From assembly GCF_965363235.1 (NCBI RefSeq), contig NC_134838.1:6887001-6951000 (forward strand): a DNA stretch of 64,000 nucleotides. Reading direction: 5' to 3'. Below the pieces are notes generated by a model. That model was not told where the DNA came from. It did not search any database and was given only the letters and a program-made list of their open reading frames with translations. This document shows positions 23,340-35,810 of this stretch, piece by piece; the first letter of the stretch is position 1; each line of letters begins with the position of its first letter. A program made the translations under genes and the position numbers. This stretch comes from Mytilus galloprovincialis (Eukaryota; Mollusca; Bivalvia; Mytilida; Mytilidae).

Positions 23340-26300
23340 AATGTAACAAATGTGATGTCACGGGAAATCTGTGAGTAATACTCCATTCTGCATCACCATT
23401 AAAAGTACATTTTATATTAAAATTGTGTAGGTGGCAAAATGTTTGATTCATCTTTATAAAAATACAATTTGCATCCTTATGAAAAAAAAATAATGTTCAA
23501 GTATTTCAAGTGATGGCGTTAATATACTAAACTCCTTTTTATGTGTACAGAAAGATTTATACACTGGTAATTCAGATATATGCATCGATGCGCGCTATAT
23601 ATAATTGATTCTTATTTTAAGGCACGGTTTTGGGTAGGTAGCACAATGGTAATAGATCACGAATGCAAAATGTTTATATATTCTGTATATCATTTCGGGG
23701 TCATTTATAGTTAACTATACAGAATGGCTTTTGGTCATTATTGAAGGCCGTGCGGTGACTATAATTGTTAGCTTCTATGCCATTTAGTTATGTCATCTAT
23801 GCCAATTGAAGGATCGGTATATACAGGCGAACTGAAACAACAGGTCGTGTGGCAAGTTCCTCGATTGATATCTATTGATAATTTTACCAAAAGAAATCTG
23901 AAAAAAAGGTTCAGCAAAGCATTTCCATAAGGCGAATGAAGCTAACTACAAATTCAGCAACCAAAGCTATGAATATTTTTTTTCAGTTTCTAAAAATTGT
24001 AGTTATCAAGTCCGTGTACTCTTGATGCACTTTTTCGTATTTTTTTCTTTTTTCTATAATTTAATTAAGTACAGAAAAGTCTATCCTAAAGGTTAGTTCA
24101 ACGTACTTAGTAGAAAACTATATAAAAATTCTTGATAATTTGATAATTTTGAAAAAAATAGATCAAAACATGAGATACTTTTCTGCATAAAATTTTAATA
24201 TATATTTTATAATAAAGTATAACTAACAGTCAATTATATTAAAGAGTGACATTTTACATAGTCACATGCCTTAACTGTATCGACAAGGTCTTTAAATGCA
24301 TTTAATACCATAAAAAAACAAGGCAGTGCCATAAAAAGCCCGCCCAAATTTACAAACATTGAAAATTCTCTTCGAAATTGTATGGGAAGTAAATGAAGTT
24401 GAATCTCCTGAAATTGAAAACGAAAGACGCAATTTATCAGACATTGTGGTCTAACCGACTTTTAGACGACAGTGTTTATAGCATGCATTGATCTCCAATG
24501 TCATATCTAACCGGTAAGGTCATTATCTCTTCCAAGTAAGATTTAGGTAAATATATTGAACTTCATTAAAATACCTTGTCCACATTTGTAACTCGAGTCT
24601 TTGTGAAGTTTTATCCCTGCATCAATTGGACGATAAGATAATTATTATTCAAAAGACAATCAGAATCAAAAGTATGTCAGAAATTAATCTGTGATAACTT
24701 ACTCAACGACAAGATGACAAACAAGTATTCGTCAGACAACGGTGTCTGTGACTATCATGTTGAACAGCATATGGATGGTTACGTCGCACACATTTGTTTA
24801 CTCTTTGGCGATACTCGCAAACATACAGTTTAAAATGATTACTTATTTCACCAGTTATATGTAGGAATAATTTTGAATGATGACTTTAGCAAAATTTGAA
24901 GTGTTATGTTGCTGTAGTTTTATGTTATGAAGACACATGAGTGTGCATGCACTTGTCTGTTGTTGAAGATATTAAGTTAATTTCTATATTTCGCTCCCGA
25001 TTTTATGTAGTATACTAATGCTTACTGGCATATCTTTTTTACGACATAGTAGCTTGACACACAAACAAACAATTATTCTCGGGGGTCGCATGATCAAAAT
25101 AATTTTTTTTATCAATGAATACGTTATGATTTTAGATCTATGTTAAAGAAAAAAAATGATGACATTTATGTATTCAAAGCGTGATTTAACTTTACTAATA
25201 GCATTTGTTTTTGTAAAAAATCCATCAAATTGTAAGGTGATCGCAATAAACCGATGCCTATCTGCAAAATGTTTTAAAAAGTCGCACAAATGTCATACAC
25301 AGCTAAATCAACATAAAATTAAAAAGACAAGATGGACATGTGATTTTAATTTTTGGTAAAATGCTACAGGCACCTGTTTAACTAGTTTTAACATATTAAG
25401 ACAGTCCAATTTATTGCTTTTACCATATGACCTTAAGTGGCTTAGCATACCCTACAGGTCAATACGTGTTTGATGTGGTAAAGTCCTGAAATACTTGGCA
25501 CTGGACATTACGCGAAAAGAAGATATTTTTTTCTCCATAGACAAAAGTTCAAGTATGCCAATGAGATCGAACCATAAAATTAGACTGTATTCAAACATAC
25601 GTTTCAAACAGGTCAAAGGAGTTTATTTGTCTCTTTGATATTTTTAGAGATAAAAATGTTTGTAAACTTCATTACTGAAGGTATTTTTTACACTACTGAA
25701 GGTATTTTTTACATTACTGAAAGTATTTTTTACACTTTAAGGTCATACGTTCATTCTGTTACCGGTTATCCGGTTAACAAGAAACAATCAGTGTTTTTCC
25801 ATGCAAGAAAACAAGCACTGGTATAGCCTTTACCAAAGAACGCTAAAGAACATGTGTATATCTATGCATTGTATTATGTATGTTCACAAAACAAAAGAAA
25901 CCACAATAGTTAAATAAATGAGTTCAAGCTAGCTTGTAATTCTTGGTCGATCTTTGCTATGACGCCACATAAAATGCAAAATGTTGTCTTAAAACGTAAT
26001 CTTGAAATGCACAATTCGCTACTATCTGTCATGAATCCCGTGGCTGACTTGCATTTTCTATGCAAATCACGATTTTAAGGTTTGCGTTATACCGGATGCT
26101 TTTGCATCCATATAAATCTTTCCTTTTTCTTATATCACACCACTTTCATATCAATCCTTATACGACCTCTGTATAAACAAGCTTTTATTGAAGACACATT
26201 CTTCTAGCTGGATTGACGTCATTACTCGGCCTAGCTGTCTTTGCTCAGGTATTTTGTTTGATCATTCAGGCCAAAGGTCAAAGTGGGGGAGGTAAACATT

Positions 26301-28618
26301 GCGGTCACTCTACAGTGAAGACGATTTATTTTAAAGTAAAACGTCTTTCGAGAGAAAATTTAATATTTAAATACGGATATCTTTTGAATTAAAATTTGAA
26401 AGATAAATTTACTTCGTTACAGAATCGTTATTTAAATATAAATAGATAGCGTAAAACATTACTACGTCGAGTAAAAGGTGAATGATTCAGCATATAGTTG
26501 TAAAGAACTGATGAAATAAGAAGAAAACACCACTGGCATGCATGATACGTGAAATATGTAACATGCATGAATTTTTCCGTTGTTTTTCACATGTTCTGTT
26601 GATTGATAGTGTTTGATTTTTTGTCATTCTATAGGGACTTCCTCTTTTTGGCTTGGAGTTTTGTGATACTTTTTTATACCAAAAATGCCTGCAAAGATAA
26701 AGAACACGACTCTCTGGGTATAATTAAATAATAATAATAGTTTCGGTTTGTGTTTTGATAGTTCGTAAACCCCTCTTCTCCTTTCCCTAGCTTTTATTAT
26801 ATTTGTAAATCGTATTTCGTATCAGACTGTTATGCACTCAAAAGGGCTGAATGGGGAATAATGAAAAAAACTTTTCCAATGCAAATCCATCTCGAACCAG
26901 TAGATTCTTATTACGAGGAATGCATCCGTTTTGCTGTGCAAACCCAAAAAGATCTTACAAAATTAAGTTTGCAAGTTATCAGTCCATAGCAAACATTAAG
27001 CAAGCTAATGGAAAGCAGCTTTTGGGGAAACAATAGTGTGCTGCATTCTTATGGTCAGAAAGTTATTCTACAGGTAATCTGAACTCCTAAATAGTGCCAA
27101 AGCTCGGATGTAATGTGCAGAGACATTTTATCATACAGGTTGTTCGGACTGAACCATGAACGTCCCATTCTAATCGGACTTACCGTCTGTAAAAGAGAAC
27201 AGGATCTAAAATCTGTATACTATAAGGATACAGAACGTGAGAACCTTCGTAATGCACCGACCTTCGTCTCGCTACCAAGCATTTGCATGTAAATATTTAT
27301 ATTTTTGATAGATGAGTAAATCTGAAAGGAATTTTTATGGTTTTAAAATTGACATTTTATTACTCGAGCATAAATTTAGATATCCTCCTACAATTTTATA
27401 CCTGTACAATTTCTAGTGCAGTTCTGTCAAACACCTTTGCTTTGGATGTTGACTACTTACAACTGTTGGTGGGAACAGCTCCTTATACTAGTCTCGCCCT
27501 TTCTAGTTCGAGGTCAATATTTGATATGTGAAAAAGGTTTTAAAAAAATTAAGGGTGTGTTTCACTATTCATGAAATTATATATAGTGTAATGCCAGGTA
27601 AATGCCATGTATAGTCTCAAGAAGTGGAGAAGGTTCCACATATATACCACACAAAGTCATTGTATAGTAGGTACTGGTCAAGAGTAAATTATAGGAAAAT
27701 GATTTTTTTTCTTTGAAATTAAGGGAATGACAATTTCATTTTGGAAATCTAATAAAGGAAAGGAGGATGAATTTTGAAAATGAACACCTAGCTTAGAAAG
27801 ACCTGATAATAAAATCATGGCTGATACTGGATGAGAAAGAAGATCCTGGTTCCCAAAAAAGAGAATAATTGGGTAAAAAAGTGAAAATAAATTTTGGACG
27901 GGAGAATGAGCCAGCCTAGCAAAAGGTGAAAATCCCCCCCCCCCCCCCCCCCCCATTTTATTTTAAAAATATTTATGGTCGTCTTTAAACAATAACTAGT
28001 ATACAGTAGACTTGTAATCGAACTGTATATAGCGACCAAGCTTTAGCTTATTGTTTCTTTCATGATTAAGTTTTATCCAACCTTATAAAGATTCACATAG
28101 TAAACATAAGGATAAGTATAATGTTATTAAAGTTCATAATTTAGTGCCACTTTAAATAAAAGGTCAACATTTAAAACTTTCGCGCTCGGTCAAATAATAT
28201 CTATTTTTAAATGTCCAAGCCAGTATATGAATATATACATATGGAATGTTGTCTTATTTTAGATGGCCCTACTAATCTTCATGTCATGACCAAAATATAA
28301 ATAGAATCAACCTATGGCGTTCGTCCAGGTACATTATCAAGAAATAGCCATTATTCTTTGGCTCCATATTTTCCAAAAGCCCTTCCTAATTGCATTTTTA
28401 AAGCATGAAATAAGTAAGTAGCTGAACAGTGGTTGTAATTAAACTATCAACCATTTAGCTAGGGTGAGATGCCCTGCCACCATATAAAACCTAATAGTAC
28501 CTTAAACAGTTTATCCCGGGGTGCAATATGGAAATGAAAGTGCATGTGAATAAAACATTATATGAACTAAAGCCCGTGTAATATATATCTTTTTTGCTGG
28601 ACAAATTCTCTACTGCAT
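23340..28618. other. AT-rich intergenic DNA, no gene seen
   Basis: No domain-bearing ORF was recognised. A decayed repeat piece (AAGGCCGTGCGGTGACTATA) lies near 23745-23800, a three-copy 21-bp tandem at 25674-25736 and a 19-base poly-C run near 27936-27954. The glycine-rich ORFs antisense to that poly-C run are composition artefacts. Confidence 0.5.
25674..25736. repeat. 21-bp tandem repeat, three copies
   Basis: ACTGAAGGTATTTTTTACAT and variants start at 25674, 25695 and 25716. The repeat is in frame and creates the TEGIFYT-like heptads of a short ORF that I do not regard as a gene. Confidence 0.85.
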
Positions 28619-28721
28619 CAGGGGCGGATCCAGCCATTTCAAAAAAGGGGGGGTCCCCAGTCCAAAAAAGGGGGGTTCCAACCCCCGGAACCCCCCCCCC
28701 CCCCCCCTGGATCCGCCACTG
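28619..28721. mobile_element. G/C-rich MITE with 5-bp target duplication (copy 1)
   Basis: This 103-bp element starts CAGGGGCGGATCCAG and ends CTGGATCCGCCACTG, which is the inverted terminus. It is flanked on both sides by TGCAT (28614-28618 and 28722-28726). The interior is runs of G and C with GGTTCCAACCCCCGGAACC. It has no coding capacity. A second copy lies at 58242-58401. Chance ORFs across it give glycine-rich peptides. Confidence 0.85.
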
Positions 28722-29169
28722 TGCATGCAGTTTCATGCAGTTTAAATGTGTTAAATTGTACTAGACGTTTATCGCAGTGAAAAGCAGCCATGTACTTTCT
28801 GAAAAAAGTTGCTTGGAAAATATAACATACAGACTTTAAGAGTGGCGATAAGACCATATTGAATTGATAACACAGCAAAGAAATATGAAACTATAACCCT
28901 ATAGCTCACAAAAGCAATACGCTATGTGCGGTACAACCAATATCAATGCGCAATGTGCGGATAATACCATGTAGGCTAGCTAACAATATCAATGCGCTGG
29001 ACACAACCGTATAACTATAAGCGAATAACCTCTTTATATTGTGTCAGTTTTTCGTATTTAAAGTGTTTTTTCAACTAGTGAATGGCCGTGCTCTTATAAT
29101 TACACTTGGAATTCTGGAGAAACATACCTACATGTAATCGGTATTATACATATTATTATTAACGTGTTG

Positions 29170-29475
29170 TTCTTATGTTGAACTGTTACGATCCTTCCCC
29201 CTTGTAAGGGGGACTGTAGTGCTAACATGTGTTTATCCCGCCACGGTCTTCGTGTGTCTGTCCCAATCAAGGAGTCTGTAATCCTGTGGTCGTTGTTTGT
29301 TGCTCTGTCATAACTGTTTTTTGTTTATTGTTGCAGTACAATTTATAACTGACATTTATTAAAAAATGATTAATACGATATCAGTTCAAGTTTTTTCCTT
29401 ATCGTTGGAAGCCACTCGGTGACCTACAGTTGTTGTGGCGATCATACCACATCTCCTTATTTATATATTAGAATT
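29170..29475 (-). repeat. Dispersed mussel repeat, reverse copy (second family)
   Basis: In order it contains CTGTTACGATCCTTCCCCCT, the CCCGCCACGGTCTTCGTGTG block, CTGTCCCAATCAAGGAGTCT and, at the end, GCCACTCGGTGACCTACAGT followed by GCGATCATACCACATCTCC. This is the landmark order of a family I know from mussels. It has internal deletions. Confidence 0.65.
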
Positions 29476-30726
29476 TCTTTCTTGCTCACCGACCCCGCTA
29501 CTGGCTTTTTTTTTTAACATAACATAATTAACTCTCCAATTATTTTTTTCTTCATCGTTCATTTTTCACACTTTCTTTTGATTTTGTTTTGATATTTATA
29601 ATTGTTAAAAGAATTGAAAAGGCCGAAATAGTAACTTCACTGCAAATTTCGTGCATCCACTAATTAATTCAGAGGATCAATCAAACTTAATATAACTTTT
29701 CATTCACTTGAAATTCGTTCTTAAATAGGCCCTTTTAACTTTTTTATTCGAGCGTTACTGCTGAGTCTCTTGTAGTCTGGTTTACAACATTTTAAACCAG
29801 TTATCTATTGATGCCTTTATTTATCTTAAAGGATGACAGAGCCTTGTATATATTTTTTAATCAATTAGAAATCGACGAAAAGTAACTGTATGTTGGAACT
29901 CTCCACCCCCTCCCCCTCCTCTGGCACATTTTGAGATTTCTGGATCCACGATTAACCGATTCCACGGTCAAAATAGATAAAAATAGTTCTGAGTACTGCT
30001 ATAAAATTTGGTTAAAAGTTATACCTAAATTTCGTTAAACGCCTTTTCCCAATTTTTTTTCAGGGGAAACAGAAGCCTTCACTAGCTTCTGCACTGATGC
30101 TTATGTCTATATTTATGTATTGCAGAATTAAATTATTTCAAACATATTACAATCCTTTCCTTTTATAAAATTGTTTACTTTTTAATACTTTAATTTTATT
30201 AACTACAATATATTTTAATTATATCATGAATAATTGTGTGTATAAGAAATACTCATTTGAACAGAAGATATTTCACTGTAAGGTGTACCGATGATCACAC
30301 ATCATAGTTCAGTCTGTGTTATGTCAGCAGTCATACCTAACAGACAGTTTATATACCAGTACTATTTATAGATTACTAATTATAATACCAAGTGATGCTC
30401 AGCGAAAAATGAGGATGTGTATTGCATCGTAGGAATTCGACAATCTCCGTTTGTTCACCTGTTTACGAATTAGGTCATGCATTAATCAGGACAGAAAGTG
30501 TTCTTGATTGATACAGCGTAAACTGCTTGAAATCAAATATATAAAAATCTTTAAAAATATTGATCATTATCTTTTATTATATGTTTTTTTTTCCACTTTT
30601 GTAATCGATGAGGAAATAAAATATTTCCGCCGTCTCTGTGTTGTGTTTCGTGTGGGACAGAATTGTAGTGATAGCAAGGTAGAAGTTAGGTTTATATAGG
30701 TATCTATAAATACTACCTTCAATATG

Positions 30727-30773
30727 ATTGGTTGAGGAGTATTTTGACGGAAACCTTGTAAAACTGTATAAAG
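30727..30773 (+). promoter_or_regulatory. Candidate core promoter of the KLF gene
   Basis: An inverted CCAAT box (ATTGG, 30727-30731) lies 36 bp upstream of a TATAAAG string (30767-30773). Transcription would then begin near 30797, leaving a 5' UTR of about 85 nt before the exon 1 ATG at 30881. Both motifs are short and common in AT-rich DNA, so position is the main support. Confidence 0.35.
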
Positions 30774-30880
30774 TTAACTATATGTATCAGTATTATTCAT
30801 TCTAAATATTAATCCGTTGTTGACATAATTTGATTAAGAGTTAAATGTGAGGACAAACTTAGATCAATTAATACTTCAAA

Positions 30881-32822
30881 ATGTTGTGTGATCGAATGGA
30901 ATCAGGAAACTTTAATTCAAAAAGTTTATATGAAGAAAACTTTGAAAAGCTGACAAATGTAAGTATAATTTATTATATTATATATACTTTGCATAATGTA
31001 TCAGTGAGTATTTGTTCATTTTTATGTTTGAAAGATTTTGCGGACCATAATAAAAGACATAATTTTGCTATTATTCAAACTCAAATGCAACTTTAATATC
31101 ACATGTATTTTTTTCACATGCGATAAAGATGCTAGCTTATCCTGAACTTAAGTAAGTGTGAGGATCTTCTGTAACATTCACGTTTACTGGATTAACGTGT
31201 AACATTATATTGTCTCCTACATAACGAAAATATCTATTATATATCATCTAATTAATTAAAAAGAATGGTGTAATGCGATTTCAGTTCATTATTGCGTGTT
31301 CTTTAAGCCCCCTTACTTAACGGTATAAAATGAAAAGTCTCTTATAGCTGAACATTCATTATATGAAGAGACACCAAGGGGGCTGTCATATCTCAGCTGT
31401 ATATAGGCATCATACCACATCTTCCTATATCTATTATCATGGACTTGTTCGATTTTGATTCACAGGTAAAAGATAGGCTTGTTAGTTTGTAGTGATGAAG
31501 TTATTTGTATGATTTTACATCGTTCTATTTAAAAATTACCTAGGGAAATGTCAGACAACTGATAACCACTTTCTTCAGGGGAACATCTTAGTTGTGTATT
31601 TAAATTATTACCCTTACATCAATCTTATTGTGACATACAGTTTGTATAATTATTTGATGTTTTATCTTTTCAGAATTGGTGCGACGTTGAGAGTTTAGCT
31701 CTTATGTACCAAGACAACACACCTTACGAGAGTAGTATGCTTCATGTCATTGACCAAATGCAGTGCAGTTCAGCATCTCCAGTTTCTACTGTAACATCTA
31801 CCGAACAGTGCAATCTAGCTTTCGGAAAACAAGATTTGTGTTCCGCGAACCTGTGTCTTGATACACAAGAAACGATTGAGGATTTACTAGACTTTGACTT
31901 TATTCTTTCAAATAGTATTGAGAACAATTCATTGTATCCAGAAGACAACGAATCAAAAGTGAAGCGAGAGCCTATGTCGTCAGCACAAGACCCACTTCCA
32001 GATTTTCATTCTACGTTTATGGACATTCCTGATATCAAATTTGACAATTGTATGAACAATAACAACTCATTAGAAATGGAAAATGTGAAAAGTGACTTTA
32101 CGAAACCAATTGTTCCTAAACAAGAGTATACAGCTAGTTCATGTAGTACATATATGCACAATACAAATACCACCATGACTGTTCCACAATCTCACTGTAA
32201 CGTGGTTAGTCCTTCATCACCTCATCAGATGCGATATTCTATAAATATTCCAGGCCATTTATCACCTCCTTCATCACCCGAACTAGGCAATGTGATGTCA
32301 CAAACACACAATCAAATGCCATCATACCACCTACCACAGTCCGTTCAACAAGTACATTCACCGCAAACCCATATGTATCTTATGTCTGGTCATCCGTTCA
32401 TGGCCAAAATGTCACAACAGCAACAGATGATGCCACATCAAATGATTACGCCACCATCCTCGCCACAGTTAGTTGATCTTCTTCTTCCACAACAGACGAT
32501 GGAACCAGGGACCATACAGCCAAAACGAAGAGGTCGTCGTACCTGGGGACGCAAACGACAGACAAGTCACACATGCACCCATCCAGGATGTAGCAAAACT
32601 TACACCAAAAGTTCACATTTAAAGGCTCATTTGCGAACCCATACCGGTGAAAAGCCGTATCATTGTACATGGAAAGGATGTGGATGGAAATTTGCCAGAT
32701 CCGACGAACTTACTCGCCACTATCGTAAACATACTGGTGATCGTCCATTCCAGTGCCACCTTTGCGAACGCGCCTTCTCAAGAAGCGACCATTTGTCACT
32801 TCACATGAAGAGGCATATTTAA
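30881..32822 (+). CDS. Krüppel-like factor, KLF1/2/4 group (two exons)
   Basis: DNA-binding transcription factor for GC/CACCC boxes, acting in the nucleus. The CDS joins 30881-30958 (26 codons, donor GTAAGT) to 31674-32822 (acceptor TTTTCAG), phase 0, 408 residues. An in-frame TAA at 30869-30871 fixes the start. Residue numbers below count from Met at 31704 (residue 37 of the full protein). The acidic-hydrophobic activation motif [13 protein letters not shown] is at 59-71. A sumoylation-type VKRE is at 86-89, and KQE at 139-141 sits where KLF4 has its SUMO site. SPPSSP (187-192) and TPPSSP (249-254) match the FBXW7 phosphodegrons of KLF2. The basic NLS is [13 protein letters not shown] (273-285). 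Three C2H2 fingers close the protein: C291/C296/H309/H313, C321/C326/H339/H343 and C351/C354/H367/H371, with TGEKP-type linkers. The finger block is intronless. Vertebrate KLF2 and KLF4 are separate genes; this one has traits of both, so I give no single symbol. Confidence 0.95.
31324..31465 (+). promoter_or_regulatory. Possible alternative promoter and first exon (1b) in KLF intron 1
   Basis: An ATG at 31439 opens nine codons, MDLFDFDSQ, ending at 31465 with CAG followed by GTAAAA, a fair donor. It would join in phase 0 to the same acceptor as exon 1. A TATAAAA string lies at 31324-31330, about 115 bp upstream of the ATG, nearly the same spacing as at the main promoter. The presumed 5' UTR (31407-31433) is a reverse fragment of the dominant mussel repeat (CATACCACATCTTCCTATAT). 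No transcript evidence is available, so this is inference from signals only. Confidence 0.35.
31407..31433 (-). repeat. Short fragment of the dominant mussel repeat in KLF intron 1
   Basis: CATACCACATCTTCCTATAT is the reverse complement of the 5' end of the repeat (ATATAGGAAGATGTGGTATG). Only this tip is present, immediately before the ATG of the possible exon 1b. Confidence 0.7.
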
Positions 32823-33189
32823 CAATGACAATGAGGACTCAAAAATGGTCAAGAACTTATATATTATGACATTTATATTGACTGTAATAATATTTTTATA
32901 CGTCGTATGATGTCAGTATGTAAAGACCATACCAATCCGACCAGTGTTGTGCTGGCCGAGAACTACTATGGTATGGTGTACCTTGCCGAAAGTCATGGCT
33001 GGTCCGTTTCGGTTAAGGCGAAAAAGTCCAAGTTGGTCTAAAGAGAGTTAACTCTCAATGTAAAATTATCATGTTAAAAACATGTAAAAGGTTTTGTGAC
33101 CAGTCTTGAACAAAAGTGCTATTAAAGACGAACTATGCAGCGTCAAAAAAGTTGTAATGAAATGCAAGAAAGTGACAAACAACGAAAAG

Positions 33190-33198
33190 TTATTTATT
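33190..33198 (+). promoter_or_regulatory. AU-rich element nonamer in the KLF 3' UTR
   Basis: TTATTTATT, followed closely by another ATTTA, lies about 370 nt after the stop codon. It matches the UUAUUUA(U/A)(U/A) nonamer bound by tristetraprolin-type decay factors. KLF-family mRNAs of early-response type are often unstable, so the element fits, but such strings also arise by chance in AT-rich DNA. Confidence 0.4.
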
Positions 33199-33750
33199 GT
33201 TATTTAACTGTCGTGTTATTGTTATAACAATGGACAAGTGCAATTATACTAAGTGCCTATACATATTTTATTTTGTATTGTTCATTAATTTCTTTATAAA
33301 CTAAAGTTCTGAATTATACAAATGATTTTTTCAGAAGGAAAGATTTAATCTTGACATGCAACGTTTGCGACTGGTTTCAATTGTGTAGACCCGATTTCAG
33401 GTCATATATGTATACCTTTGTAATCAGAAAAAGTCAAATATATTAGGATAGCAAAGAGACCACATAATTATGTTGATTTCATCCACCGCAGGAGTCGGTA
33501 CTTAATAATTAAAATCAAACTATTGATTAAAACATCTTTCTAGGGTTAATTATTTTTGTTATATTATTAACTTTGGTGCTTTATATTGTTAAATTATTTG
33601 ATATTATTTGTACTTGTATATAATATGCCCCCCTTACCTAGTCAACGGTGTTCACGTTAAAGTGCCATATACTATAAGTATAATATTATTAGCAAGCCTG
33701 TGGAGTCAGCATGGTCTGACTCGTACAGGTCTGTTAACACCTTAATATAT

Positions 33751-33756
33751 AATAAA
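33751..33756 (+). terminator. Candidate poly(A) signal of the KLF gene
   Basis: AATAAA in TATAATAAATATG, followed within 30 nt by T-rich sequence (ATTTGTTTGTTTTAC). It would give a 3' UTR of roughly 950 nt. It is the most convincing canonical hexamer that I found after the stop. Confidence 0.5.
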
Positions 33757-33865
33757 TATGTTTAAAACTTATTCAATTTGTTTGTTTTACTGATTACTTT
33801 AGTCTTAAAGGTTTGGTTGCTGAATGGTCAATATTTTTACCAGCGGATAATGTTTAATAGATATA

Positions 33866-34135
33866 TCGGAAGATGTGGTATGAGTGCCAATGAGACAATT
33901 CTCCATCCAAGTTACAATTTATAAAAGTAAACCATTATAGGTCAAAGTACGTCCTTCAACACAGAGCATTCGCACACACCGAACAATAAATTTTACAATA
34001 AAGGGTACAAAATGACCAGTGTTTAACAATTTAAACAGGAAAACCAACGGTCTAATTTACATAAAAAAAAACACTAATGAACCACAAAAACAAACGACAA
34101 CCACTAAACAACAGACCCCTGACTTAGGAATTATT
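33866..34135 (+). repeat. Dominant mussel repeat, forward copy
   Basis: It begins CGGAAGATGTGGTATGAGTG and carries CTCCATCCAAGTTACAATTT, CACACCGAACAATAAA, AAACCAACGGTCTAAT and CCCTGACTTAGG in the usual order. It lies just past the KLF poly(A) signal. Confidence 0.85.
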
Positions 34136-34486
34136 CTGGAAGATTCAAATATTCATGTTTAGAATGTTAGTTTTTATCTAATCTGCTTAAGCATCTTAGA
34201 ATAGGAATGCAAAGACAAGAATGGTATATGTAAATGAGACAGGAGCGCAACGATACAAACAAAACTTAAGAGGCCATCATACGGTCACCAACAATGCAAA
34301 TGACACGTGTCTCTATAAATCATATCACCGGGCTAATAGCCTGCCTTAAACATCAAAGGACAAAATAAAATGCATATACCTGTAACAGATCAAAAGTTTA
34401 AGCAGAGAAGAGTCAATATAATGAAATGCAGAGAACTGGTTTCTGTACTGCATCACATCATACGATATAAATAAGAAGATAAGTTA

Positions 34487-34800
34487 TAAAAAGACAACTC
34501 TCCATCCAAGTTACAATGTATTAAAAGGTTATAGGTCAAAGTACGGCCTTCTTACGGAGCTTTTACTCACACCGAACAACGAGCTTTAAAGGGTCCAAAA
34601 ATTACTAGCTTTAAATAATTCAAACAGGAAAACCAACGGTCTAATCTATATGGAAAACGAGAAACACTAATAAACCACACCAACAAACGACAACCACTAA
34701 ACAGGCTCCTGACTAAGGGCAGGTGCATACAAAAAAAATGTAGCGGGTTTAAACAGTCACCAACCTTCACCCTTACATGAGATAGTATAGTGTAACATAA
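34487..34800 (+). repeat. Dominant mussel repeat, second forward copy
   Basis: It begins at GACAACTCTCCATCCAAGTT (the 5' tip is lost) and extends further at the 3' end than the previous copy, including GACTAAGGGCAGGTGCATAC, AGCGGGTTTAAAC and CACCAACCTTCACCCTTACA. The 103-codon ORF antisense to it is an artefact. Confidence 0.85.
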
Positions 34801-35810
34801 CAACATAAACAGACACACTGTATAAACAAGTAAACATACACTGAACGAATAAGTTTGAGTCAACACATGCAGAGACAAATAAAACTTGTCTATTGATGCA
34901 GAGGAAGAGGTTATATACCGAGAGACGTCTAAAAGGGGTACATATGACGGATTAAGACAAAGAGTCGATTTACGGAGATAAATTTCAACACATTAAAAAA
35001 GATCTAGAAATGGAGACCCAGAGAATTATTCAGATGTATGATCCAGTAGCTCGAACAGCGGGGGAGGAAGGGTCTATTTTGGTCTATAGGGTCTGTTATA
35101 ATTTGTTGTGTGGAAGCTGAATACAAAAAAGACCTCCATTACATGATGCTTTATGGTATTTTCCAGCCATGGCGATTTGAAAAAAATGTTTACTTTTCCA
35201 ACGACAGAAGCGGTCTACTAAAAGAAATTTCAAACCGGGTTTTAAACTTGACCGTTATTTTTTATGACAAAACTAATGTACAATATTGGCCTTCTTACGG
35301 AGCTTTTTTTTTGCAGTTTTAAATCGAAATCCAAAACTGCTTAGAATTTTAAACAAATTTCACGCGTTGTCGTGCCAAGCATGTTATACCCTAACTTGTA
35401 ATTTAAAGTATCGGAAATAAGGAGATATGTGCCTGACAAATCCGAAAATACAAATACGTTGAGACTAATCGTTGTTACGCTGCTGACTAAATGGGACGCC
35501 ATTCTGTTTAATATTAAGGGCGAAATGAGTGACGAAGAGAACAATTTTAAGTTCAGTAAACGGATTGAAAATTCTAAGTACTGGTAGACAGAAAACACTT
35601 GACAAAATTCGTTAGAATTATTTTCTGACCAAATCTGAAGTCATTCTGTATATAAGTTTCTGATAAAAATAAAACGAAAATATTTCTTTGGCGAACGAAC
35701 GGATGGACGAATTGATGAATGGACAAGGTGATTGCAATCTATAACCCTGGGGTTTAAATACGAAATCAAATTTTTATATGCACATCTACTAGTATGTGTA
35801 GCTAGTCCAT

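Noticed and set aside
26265..26295. Nuclear-receptor DR1-like site (AGGTCAAAGTGG)
   Set aside because: Single short match with no gene nearby to regulate; expected by chance at this scale.
27678..28039. Gly-run ORFs antisense to the poly-C tract
   Set aside because: Homopolymer artefact with no domain.
28491..28878. Glycine-rich ORFs (RIQGGGGG type)
   Set aside because: They cross a G/C-rich MITE; such peptides recur wherever this element lands.
31742..32670. Antisense ORFs in the KLF exon
   Set aside because: Shadows of the real frame, with no domain.
34567..34878. 103-codon minus-strand ORF with hydrophobic segments
   Set aside because: It lies almost entirely in a copy of the dominant dispersed repeat.
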